Assembly: GCA_964019415.1 (NCBI GenBank)
Contig: OZ025887.1
Coordinates: 6,247,950-6,311,949, forward strand
Direction of reading: 5' to 3'
Source: Ianthella basta
Taxonomy: Eukaryota > Porifera > Demospongiae > Verongiida > Ianthellidae
DNA length: 64,000 nucleotides
The notes beneath the pieces are model-generated. The model searched no databases, was not told the DNA's origin, and saw only the letters and a program-made list of their open reading frames with translations. The position numbers and the translations under genes were made by a program. This document shows positions 42,411-57,779 of the stretch, in pieces (position 1 is the first letter of the stretch; the number at the start of each line of letters is the position of its first letter).

Positions 42411-42800
42411 GCTGTATATACGCCATAGTGAACAATGCTGTCTGCCAAGTAGCTTGCATGCAAATAGTGTTATACGGTTTCTTCAGCAATGGCAGGTTGT
42501 TTGTACAACCTGGTATGCGTGTACTTGTCATTGGATTCCTACCGAGAGACGTACACTACCACCTCCTGGCTAGGAGGTGAAGGCATCCAGTGATAGACTG
42601 TTTGATGTGAATGAACCAATGAATGAACCAATGTTTGTGTGTGTGTGTGCTAACAGCCTCTCTCAATAGCAGCAACAACTACTCATTATGCAGTGTCAGA
42701 AATCTGTGTATGATTTGGTGACAGATCTGAGGGTATAAAGTACAGTTGGAAATGGATGAAGTGATAGTCGTTACTACCTGCAATGTCACCTGCTTCATCA
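42411..42800. other. Intergenic region between convergent genes F and G
   Basis: Only a short GT run near 42636 is notable. Confidence 0.4.
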
Positions 42801-43847
42801 TCATGTGTCGGCATTATCCATGCCATCTTTCTCTGCCTCGTCCCCTCCAACAGTGCTTGCAACCCTACATTCCTCCCAAATCTTCAGCAGTTTTCTGTCC
42901 AGTTCAGCTGTCATTTCAGAAAGCTGGTCAATCTTCTGTTCCACCAGGCTGCACCCATAAGAATGAGGAGTACATGTGAGGTGATACAGCAACACATAGC
43001 CTCTATCTCTGTTTGTGCTAACACCTCTTATACTGCAGAGCTGTATCCTCTACATTATGTAGTCTTCTGGTGTTTTCAGCTGTCAGTCCACTAAGGTCAT
43101 CGACCTTCTGTTCCAACTGACTGCACCCAACACAAGGAGGAGGAAACACAGCATACATATGTAGCAATAAAGCAACACATCATTACATTGACCCAACAAG
43201 CACCTCTTATACTGCAGAGCTGTATCCTCTCTCTTCTGAAGTCTTCTGCTGTTTTCAGTAGTCACTTCATTAAGCTGGTGAATCTGCTGTTCTGTCAGAC
43301 TGCACCCAACACAAAGAGGAGGACACACGGGTGAAGTGATACAGCAACACATCACCATGCATGTCTACATAAACACCAGCACACACTTCTTATACTGCAG
43401 AGCTGTGTCTTCTCTCTTCTGAAGTCTTCTAGTATTTTCAGTAGTTACTTCGTTTAGCCGGTCAACCTTCTGTTCCATCACACTGCACATGCAGACCCAA
43501 GAATAAATAAAGCTACATGCACATGAAGGTATATATGACCAGCAACATATCATATCTGTCCATCTCAGTGAATACCTGGCAAATTGTAGAACAGTATCCT
43601 CCCACTTTAGCAACCTTCTGGTATTTTCAAACATCATTTCTGTTAGTCGATCAACCTTCTGTTCCACCACACTGCACCCAACACAAGGAGGAGGGCAAAT
43701 GTTTGGGGTGATTTGGCAAAGCATCATGTTCATCTCAACTCATTCCTGCACCTCTTATAGTACAAAGCCGTGTCCTCCCTCTTCAACAGTCTCCTGCCAT
43801 TTTCAGCAGTCAGTTCTTTTAGCCGGTGGATGTTCTGTTCCAGCAGG
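42801..43847 (-). repeat. Coiled-coil exon array of gene G (6 exons)
   Basis: Exons 43847-43752, 43671-43576, 43482-43387, 43299-43204 and 43120-43025 are all 96 nt; terminal 42948-42801. The 87-nt class is absent. The third exon ends AA instead of AG before its donor, changing the junction residue. Confidence 0.86.
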
Positions 43848-46800
43848 CTGCACCCAACCAGGGAGGAAGGCATGAGTGATCCGGTCAGTCCCATGTAGTT
43901 AGCTGTGCAGCTCGCGCTACACCCGACACAAGAAGTGTGCTACATGGTACAGCTCACACAGCTCTCTCCTCAGCCTTCTCCTCTTGCTGCTCCTGTTTCA
44001 GCTCTGCATCTGTGAGCTCTGAGGAGGGCAGAGGAGCCAAACATGCACAACTTGTCAATTCAAACAACAAGCATGACTAACCTGTCCAAATGTATTGCCG
44101 GAAGTAGCGCTTCCTGTATGTCTGCATACAACAAGGCAAGGGACAGGTTAAGCTGTACAAGTGCCTACAAACATGCATGCATACACCAATGCTTGCATTT
44201 AATATGTAACAAGCTGGTCCCTCACCTCCTTGCAAAGCAGCCACTTCCCCTTCTGCAGCCTGGCAATGATTCTGGCCCTTGCAATGGCAAAGGTCCCCTC
44301 TGCATCTTCTTGTACTTTAGTGTAGGTGTCACTCATCTGGGCAATGAGCAGGTTCAGCAGGACCACAATCACGCTAAACAGGAAAGCCAGGTACAGGACA
44401 ACAGAGAACCACCTGGGGAGGAGGAGGGGGGAAGGGGGTCACTTAAAGGGGCAGGGTAGGACCAGATGATGTCACTACATGCACACTCACTGGTAGCCAA
44501 TGTACTCCCCTTCATCGTTAGTAGCAAAGTAATCACCCAGGACATCTCCAGCCTCAATAAGGATTCGAATAGCAGTGAACACTACATTCCAAGGGAACCT
44601 GCACGGGATGGCACCACAGGCATTACAGGGCCTAGTGTGTGTGCATGATGGTTTGTGTGTATCACATGCAGAACGCACAGGGTCTCCAGTGTGAACACCT
44701 CCAGATCTGATACAATGTCTCCGGTTGACATGTCGATATCACTCACCCCAGCCCTCAGGGCCAGATAGAAAGATCCAACAAAGATGTACAGAACAACAGT
44801 GAAGATCACTGTGAACTTGAACATGTCTGACATAATAATCCTTAAGAGAATCCTCACATACACACCCGTTGTCCTATAGAGGGAGGGCTGGGTGTACCAT
44901 GCGCAGTCCTCTGGCTACATACCCATATACTTACATGTACAGTTGTCTGCTGTGTATATAGAAGTAGTTACATACAGTAGCTACGTACATACCTGAACAG
45001 AGTAAGGAACTCAATGACCAGAATGGCATTGGCCATGTAGGCCAGTGAGGCAATGATCCACTGGACATGGGATGCAGTGATGCAAGCCATGTTGATGTCT
45101 AAGGAGACATTTGTGGAATTTGTCAGGAGAGTGGGGTCAACACAGTAGCCATCTCCAGTGGAGGCACACCATGTGGTGGCTGCCCGGAAAGGGATGATGA
45201 GGAAAGGCAGGATGACCGCAAGCCACTGCAAGTAGTTGTAGTAGTCCTTCAAGTACTCTTTTGGGAAACTGTAAAATGAGAAAGTTGCAATTAATTCACA
45301 CACACGAGCATAGGGGCATATTGGACTTAGGGAAAAGGGATGGTTCAAATATACCCACCTAACAATCTCTGATATCTCAGAGCAAATCTGCATCAGAAAG
45401 AATAGGAGGGAAAGACCTTCAAAGCATCCTCTAGCAATGTCCCATTCATCTCTGTAACAGCCAGGGTTGTCCAGGTCAGGTCGAGCAGCAATGAGCAGGG
45501 CCAGTCCAAAGAACAGCATACGAACAGCATACACCATGAAGGATAAGCTGAGAGCAAAGGAATATAAAATCATTCACAACTCCAAACTGATGATTGTGCA
45601 GCCTCTTCCAAGCCTCACAAGAAGAGCCATCTGGCAAATTTCTTCCACTTGTAATCGAGTAATGTCCTAATGGAAGGATGCTGGGCTAACTCCTGTGTGC
45701 GAGGGGAGGGGGAGGGGGACATGTCAACCTCTTTTCACTGGTCCAATTCAACCCTCCTTACTCAATTGAGACTACACCTAATTTAAGACTGTTTACTATT
45801 TCACATGTTATCCATTGCTATAGTATTAATGCATTTACTTATACTGTATACCAATCATAGAATGTACACAAAAATGTGGTTTCACACCTTGTCATTCTGT
45901 TCCACAATGACATCAAGCAGAGACTGGCTGTTCTCATCAAAGTCATCCTGGTCTGGCGGGATTCCCTTTGTGTCAGCCTCAATGATCTCACAGTTGACGC
46001 GTCTCTTGCCCAACACAAAGTGGTCCATGACAACCTTGGTTGATTTCTATGAGTCAAATAATAGGGAACCGTCAACTTTGTAATATACAGCTGCAACAGT
46101 CCTTTCAGCTACACCATGGAGGAAGGTTGACCTTTCAGCTACACCATGGAGGAAGGTTGACATTCTGAATAGTAATGTGCCGTACAAAGAAGCCCAAGGC
46201 TTCTGCATGAGCTGTCACATGCAAATGAAGTGGCCTTTAAAGATGATGTATATAGCTAGTGACCAAGGTCTGAATGTGGTAGAACAATCTTCACTATAGT
46301 GTGCATAGTTTTCCAAAAATGCCATTTAGGACCTTCCTAATGTACACAGATAGGTAGTGCATGTGTCCCTAACCATTTCAGTGGATGCAAGTGAAGTTAA
46401 TACTATAGATGAATGCTACAAGACATGTCTTAGCCATGCAACATCCATGGCATTCTGCATGTCGGGGCTGCACTGGCTGTGCTGTCAACGTCACCTTGAG
46501 ATGTGAGTTGGTGACAAACTGCTTAAGGAACTGATACTCCTCCTCGCCACCACATGACTTAGGCTTGAACATACTGACAACACTGTGGGTATCAAGGGAA
46601 GCATATGAAGGAAGTAATTAAGAAATTAATGACCCTGTTCATGCACATTCATCTCAAGCCTGTGGGCACACCTAAATGGAGACATCTCTTCAATCTTCTC
46701 TTTGACGAAGTCATCCTTGACCCTTTCTGAGCCCATGGCCTTTTTAAGGGTCTTCTTCACTACATCATCTTTTTTGGAAGAGTACGAATGCATCAAGAGG

Positions 46801-48135
46801 AAGTTGAAGACTGATTCATACTGTTCCTTGGCAGCAATGTCCAGTGGAGTGTTGCCGTCCAGGTCAGCAACATTGGAGTCTGCGTTCTTGTCTAGGAGCA
46901 ATGCAATGAGCTCCTCATCTCCCACTTCGGCTGCCACATGCAGAGGAGTCCGGTTTCTGTGATCTCTGGCATTCACAGAAGCCCCTACAGCATGGCAGCA
47001 TGACCATGGAAATGTGGAATGGGTGACTAGTGAAACCAGAGTAATTGGGTGACTGTAGTCTGTGCATCTGCACGTTGTAATGGTCACACCAGCACATGTA
47101 TCAGCTGTGACAATCTTGAGCAATTCCTATATCAAGGACTGACCTTTCTCGGTGAGAATTTCAGCTGCATCCTTACTCCCATGGTGAGCTGCTTCATGGA
47201 GCGGTGTGCAACCATTGTTGTCCTCAACATCTGCAAGTAAACCTCTCTCGGTCAATATTCTGATCATGTTTGCATCATCATGTTGTGCTGCAAAGTGCAG
47301 AGCAGTGTTCTTATCTTTTGTGACAGCGTGTACATTTGCACCATGTTCCAGGAGGAGGTCAATTATTTCAGCAGATGCACCAAAGTTGACTGCTTCTAAG
47401 AGGGGCGTGTAGCCGTAGTCATCCCTGGTCTCCAACTGAGCTCCTTCTATCAGCAATTTCTTCGCTAAATCAAGATTTTCCTTGATTATGGCAAGGTGGA
47501 GTGGTGTGGATCCGTTATGGCCTCTCTCTTTGTTGGGGTCTGCCCCACGCTTCAGCAGCTCAATAGCCATGAGCTCCAGCTGAAAGGGAGAGACAGAGAG
47601 TGTCACATCGATGCTATTAAATCAATGTAGCTTGCCACACCACTTACAGGATAGCTCTCCAGCCCCTCATCCAGCACATACACCAATCCCTTGTGCACCG
47701 TGATCCCCTCCATGTCGAGGAGGAGGTCCACCATCACTTCAACGATAGCCTGCTTTCGCGACCTCTCCCCTCCTGCTTGCGACTTCGCTGCAACCTGCAG
47801 GTGTGCAGTAGACTATACTTTAAAGATGGCTACTTCGCCCGTGTCTCCTGTCACGCGGTGGCAGATGCAAGAGAGTTGCGTGCTTGCGACTAGCTAACCT
47901 TGTCCGCAAAGTCACCATCTTGCTTCAGGAATTCTTCGACCGCGTCCCACCATGTGTGGGTTTTGTCGCAGTCACTCAGAACGCTCTTGAACCTGTCCAC
48001 ATAGGATGGCCCTACTGCGTTCTTCTCCTGCGTAGGTTGGTACGCTATCGCGAAGCCGAGGTCCTCCCGATCTTCTGTCGTCCAATCCAAGCTATCCATT
48101 TCAATCGTTTCGTCTCCAACATTGCCGCCTGACAT
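42801..48135 (-). CDS. TRP-type ankyrin-repeat channel G (inverted)
   Basis: The spliced model gives 1045 residues. Core exons on the minus strand, 5' to 3': 48135-47899, 47794-47648, 47579-47144, 46984-46672, 46582-46495, 46046-45888, 45692-45619, 45547-45359, 45268-44993, 44873-44679, 44598-44491, 44412-44226, 44121-44082, 44018-43958; then six coiled-coil exons. The N-terminus is the most diverged (ETIEMDSLDWTTEDREDLGF). The linker lacks the GR of GRRGRVNC, as in H. The pore exon reads LIEAGDVLGDYFATNDEGEY. S1-S6 and post-S6 helix are intact. The terminal exon is unlike the others and ends in an acidic stretch (GGDEAEKDGMDNADT). Two shared linker features (RRVNC and 159-nt exon 6) group G with H. 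Confidence 0.87.
46101..46160. repeat. 30-bp perfect tandem duplication in intron 5 of G
   Basis: The unit starting CCTTTCAGCTACACCATGGA occurs twice back to back at 46101-46130 and 46131-46160. Confidence 0.9.
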
Positions 48136-49345
48136 CGCTAGTCCAACTCAACTAAGTTGGTCCTTCTTGTTAACAGATCCAGGCAACTTCACGGCACCCT
48201 GCGACGCCGCTAATCACGTCACCAGAACCACACACTTGTTCGCTTCACTTCACTTGCCCTGAACACCTGAGCAGCTAGCTATAGCCATGCAGGGACGACA
48301 AACTCATTACACTCAAAGCTGGGTACATTGTGCGTCTTATTTCACACATGTCCTCAGTTCTTTGCTTCCTCTAATTGCTTTGTGACTAGCTACATCTCAT
48401 CCATTCCCTCACAGTCTAGCTAAGCACTGGGGTGAGCCTGAGTGAGCCCATGCTAGCTTGCAGTCTGCACACTCAGGGTATATGGTTAAGCTAGGTAGGT
48501 AGGTGTGTGTGTCACCACCACACTATACCTGCTTTGGGCTGGACCCAGCTATGAGCTTTACTGCATGACATGTCATTTCCATGTGCATTTGGCAGTTGTG
48601 ATGACAAGTGTCAAATACTTGTAAGGTTGCCTGTTCAGGGATCTGACTGGAGCACTGGCAGCTTACAACCAGCTGCATACTTGTCATTCTTTCCCTACCG
48701 AAGGCATACCATTACCTGCAAAGGCATGTGGCAAAGGTCATCTGATTGCCTGTTCAGAGATCTGACTTGAGCGCTGGCAGCTTACAACCAGCTGCAAACG
48801 TGTCATTCATTCCCTACTGAGGACATGCCATTACCTGCAAAGGCATGTGGCAAAGGTCATCTGATTGATTGACTGAACCGTGCACACATGGCTGACTATG
48901 GCACTTGCTCACTGTGGTACAGGAATGGGTACCACTCAAGCTGCCCACAGCACCTCTGGCGCTAGTCTAGGCTGCTAGACCATCTTGTTGATATGGGATG
49001 GTCTAGCTAGCCAGACCACTCTGACACCTACATGAGTGAACCTCGAGTGCATATCTTCAGGGCAAGAGACACGGTGAATGGTCCCTCTACATTGTCAGTG
49101 ATGATTGGAAGATTAAAACAGCTCACCAGCAATCTAGTGATGGAGTTTAAGAACATGAGAAGGTATGCCCATGTCACTGCCTAACTACCCCAGTGTAGGT
49201 GCTAGAAGTTAACCAGTTATGCTCTTATTTCTTTGAATTGGTGCATTGAGCACTTTGATTGCTCTTGTAGCCGAGGTGGACCCTGCAGCAGACTGTGGGT
49301 CCTTCTTTACCATTACAGTTAGCAGCCATGTACAACTCCCTACAT

Positions 49346-49381
<36 letters not shown>

Positions 49382-49464
49382 GTAGGGGGTCTTCTAAACA
49401 TCTAAGGAATGACTAGAATTTTGGCAAGGTCAGTTTCAAAGACAAAGCACTTGTGGGCTGGCTG
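48136..49464. other. Upstream region of G and 3' flank of the oxidase gene
   Basis: No coding exon is recognised. It contains the 119-bp tandem duplication (48627-48865) and a short AC run at 49351-49378. The promoter of G should lie in the first few hundred bases, but I see no clear TATA box. Confidence 0.5.
48627..48865. repeat. Tandem duplication of 119 bp
   Basis: A segment beginning TTGCCTGTTCAGGGATCTGA repeats at a 119-bp period (48627 and 48746) with about ten differences between the copies. Confidence 0.85.
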
Positions 49465-49762
<298 letters not shown>

Positions 49763-49905
49763 ACACATCCAATTACACAAGCAGTGTCTAAACTTATATG
49801 ACAGACATATTTGGCACGAAATGAGTTCCATTACTATGTCACAATGAAGAGACATGAAGAATACTGGTGGTCCACGTCTGAAGGCTCCATCCATGATACA
49901 ATAAA

Positions 49906-53563
<3,658 letters not shown>

Positions 53564-53991
53564 CTTAATCACGTGACGTCCGAGACGTTGCGGCCCACGC
53601 ACGTAGTCTCTACCAGCGCCCTAGCTCCTAGCCGCTTCGGTGTAAAGGCGACTGTGAACGGGCGACAGAGACTAGTGGCGCCGCGGAGGATAGGCATCGA
53701 CACGTCGAGAACACCGCCGTGACCGCCCCTCTTAAGATCGTTTAAAGCCTGGCATGAGTGCCATCTTCGCTCTAGCTCCAGCTAGCTAGCTAGCTAATTT
53801 AAAATAGGGTGTAGCCATATACATACCTAGCAAGGGGGCTGTGCTAAATAGCTAGCATACCAGAGGTAGGAAATTCAGTTATCATTAGTACGTGAGCAAT
53901 CACGTAACATTTGGGTGGGTGCTCCCTCGGGTAGAACGGCTGCAGTCTTCGCTAGAGTTTCCGGGTAGCTCACTTGGACCAGGTGGGGACG
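53564..53991. promoter_or_regulatory. Shared divergent upstream region of the oxidase gene and channel H
   Basis: The two start codons face away from each other across 428 bp. The oxidase-proximal part is rich in CG dinucleotides (CGTGACGTCC, GCCGCGGAGG), unlike the rest of the window, and includes a TGACGTC CRE-like core near 53574. No clear TATA box. Bidirectional promoter activity is inference. Confidence 0.5.
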
Positions 53992-56900
53992 ATGTCAGGC
54001 GACAATGGAGATGTAGTTGGCATTGAAATGGCCGAGTTGGAGAAGGAAGATGACCCCTCTGATCCGGAATACCAGCCTACGGAGAAGGAGAAAAGAGCTG
54101 CGGGGCCGTCCTACGAGGACAGGTTTGAGAGCATTCTGACGGACTACTACGACGACAAGAAGACTTGGTGGGATGCGGTGGAAGACCTGCTGAAGAAAGA
54201 TGGCGACTTTGCAGCGAAGGTACGTACAGTGCATTGCTGAATTCAGACCTGCATGCGCAGCTCTTCACTCAGGTTTATTGACCGTAACACTCACATGCAG
54301 GTTACAGCGAAGTCGCAGGAAGAGGGGGAAAAGCCGAGGAAGCAGGCCATTGTGGAAGTGATGGTGGACATCCTTCTCGACATGGAGGGGATCACAGTGC
54401 ACAGAGGATTGGTGTATGTGCTGGATGAGGGGCTGGAGAGCTACCCTGTAAGTGGTGTGGGGAGGCGGGTGTGTGCATTGCGCATGTACGTAGCTACGCG
54501 TAGCTAAGCATGGATATTAGCTACACGCTCTCCATTTCTCATTTAGATGGAGTTCATGGTGATTGAGCTGCTGAAGCGTGGAGCAGACCCCAACAAAGAG
54601 AGAGGTTACAGTGGGTCCACACCACTCCACCTTGCCATCACTGAGGATAAACTGGATTTGGTGAAGAAGCTGCTGAAGAAAGGATCTCATTTGGAGATCA
54701 AGGATGACTACGGTTATACTCCTCTTTTGGAGGCAGTCAACTATGGTGCATCTGAAGAAGTAATTGACCTCCTCCTGGAGCACGGTGCAGATGTGAATGC
54801 TGTCACAGAAGACAAAAAAACTGCCCTGCACTTTGCTGCTCAAAATGATGATGAGGACATGGTGAGAAAAATGATTGAGAAAGGTCTGTTTCTGGATGCT
54901 GAAGACAAAGACGGCTGGACACCACTCCACGAGGCAGCCTACTACGGGAGTGAGGATGCAGCTCAAATCCTCACAGAGAAAGGTCAGCCATGAATCCTTA
55001 TATGCACACAGTACAGGGCTACTCAACTACTGACTTAGTTACTTCAGGAATGTCACAGCTGATACACCTTGCAGGCTCCTATACCAATTGTTGGTGTTGT
55101 TACCATAGCAGTGCATTGTCATATGGCCTACAGTTGCACTTGCATGCACTCCCACTCCTTGCACCCACACCCATTCTCATTTGCATAGTTGTGCTGCCAT
55201 ACTGTAGGGGCCTCTGTCAATGCCAGAGATCATAAGAAACAGACTCCTCTGCATGTGGCAGCTGAGGAGGGAGAGGAGGAGCTCATCACATTTCTCCTAG
55301 ACCATAAGGCAGACTCCAACATTACTGATTTGGATGGTAACACTCCACTTGACCTTGCTGCCAAGGAGAGATATGAGTCAGCCTTCAACCTCCTCCTAAA
55401 GCACTCATACTCTTCCAAGAAAGACGATGCAGTGAAGAAGACCCTAAAAAAGGCTATGGGTTCAGAAAGGGTCAAGGATGACTTCGTCAAAGAGAAGATT
55501 GGAGAGATGTCTCCATTTAGGTATGACCTGGGATGAGTGTGGACAATCCCATTAATTATAATTGTCCCTTATTGTCTTCCCCTCCCTCCTCCTGGCATCC
55601 ACAGTGTCATCAGCATGTTCAAGCCCAAGGCATGTGGTGGTGAGGAAGACTATAAATTCCTCAAGCACTTTGCTACCAATTCAAGCCTCAAGGTGATGTT
55701 AATGCAATGTCATAGCGTGTGTGTGTAGCTAGTGTATATAGCCAAGAGCCATTGCATGTTACTTGGTCTCAATTTCTCTACCCTCCAGAAATCAACCAAG
55801 GCTGTCATGGACCACTTTGTACTGGGCAAGAGACGTGTCAACTGTGAGATCATCGAGGCTGATGTGAAGGGCACTCCACCAGACCAGGATGACTTTGATG
55901 GAAGCAGCCAGTCTCTGCTTGATGTCATTGTGGAAAAGAATGACAAGGTGTGATTCCTTATCTGTGTATATTTAAGTGTGTTTGAAGGTCGACTCCCCCC
56001 CCCCCCCCCCCCCCAGGTGCTAGCCCAGCATCCCTCCATTAGGGCCATCCTGGATTACAAGTGGAAGACATTTGCAAGATGGCTATTCTTGTGAGGTTTG
56101 GGAGGGCTACACAACCATCAGTGGGGGTATTCTGAATTCATTTCATGTTCTTGTCTTCCCAGCCTTTCCTTTGTGGTGTATTCTCTTCGTATGCTGTTCT
56201 TTGGACTGGCTCTGCTCATTGCTGCTCGACCTGACCTGGACAACCCTGGCTGTTACAGAGATGGATGGGACTATTTCAGAGGAGTTTGTGAAGCGATCTC
56301 TCTTCTATTCTTTCTCTCTAAGATTTATGATGAAGTATCAGAAATCATAAGGTCAATTGCTATTTTTGTCATGTTTGTCCGCAGGTGCCTTGCAGTACAT
56401 AACATGCGCTGTTTTGCATTGCAGTTTCCCAAAGGAGTACTTCAAGGACTACTACAACTACCTCCAGCTGCTTGCAGTGACCTTGCCTTTCCTGATTATC
56501 CCTTTCCGAGCGACAACCACATGGTGTGCCTCCACTGGAGTCGGCTACTGTGCACTACCGAGTCTCCTGCCAAACTCCACCAATTTTTCCCTGGAAATCA
56601 ACTCACACTGTATTGCTGCATCACACGTCCAGTGGATCTTTGCCTCACTTGCCTACATGGCCAATGCCATTCTGGTCATTGAGTTCCTCGCACTGTTCAG
56701 GTAACTGCTGTATAAGCATTGTGTGCATGGAGTATATATACAAATCCACTTTGCCATACATATGGTTCTGTACTACCGTAATTCGGGAAATTTTCGTTGT
56801 TAAAATATTTTCGTGGTTGGCTCAAACCACGAAAATTTATCACACGAAGTATTGTTAACAACGCGTTCTTTATACATACAAAACGGTCACGCCAACAGCT

Positions 56901-57705
56901 GAGCGCGGGTTAAAATGGCTCTAGTGCGGTACCTGCAGCGTACAGACGGTTTACCGGACCCCAGAGGCTCACTCGTCCGCAGTACCACGTCAAGCAATCA
57001 CTCGTGTGAACCAAGAGTTGCAGGCAGCCTTGGATTCGGAAGTTGAGGTAAGAGAGGAGAAACCGTCACCGTCACTCTGAAACGTGGCGCATACAACAGT
57101 TACAGTCCCTGGGAAAGCGCTGCCACTGGAAGGTACGCTTCACAACACGGTGTGGCTGCAGCAGCAAGGGACTTTTCACGACAGTTGAAGAGAATCGTAC
57201 GCGAAACAACCGTACGATTGATTAAGGCTGCGTACATTCGAGAAGTACAATGGAAGAGGAGTGATGGACCGGGTGGAGACGTAACAGTGCTTCCCTTGCA
57301 GATCGAAGCGCGGTAGACCAGTTCTGCTTGGCTCTGGCATTGACTTGATATATATTACGCGAAGAATTTTCGTTGTTGAAATATTTTCGTGGTTGCCACA
57401 GACCACGAAAATACTCTCACGCGAAAATTTATCACACGAAAATTTCCGAACACGAAAATTTCCCGAATTACGGTATGCTTCCCTCCTCCTGCAGGACCAC
57501 GGGAGTGTATGTGAGGATTCTCCTAAGGATTATTGTGTCAGACATGCTCAAGTTCTCAGTGATCTTCTTCGTTGCTCTGTACATCTTTGTTGGGTCCTTC
57601 TATCTGGCCCTGAGGGCTGGAGTGACTGTCAACATGTCCAATGGGGCCATCACATCGGACTTGGAGTTGTTCAGCCTACAGACCCTGTGAGCTGATGACA
57701 TGCAA

Positions 57706-57779
<74 letters not shown>

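Noticed and set aside
44043-44459. 138-codon plus-strand frame over the S6 region of gene G
   Set aside because: Antisense shadow of exons 12-13 of the minus-strand channel gene.
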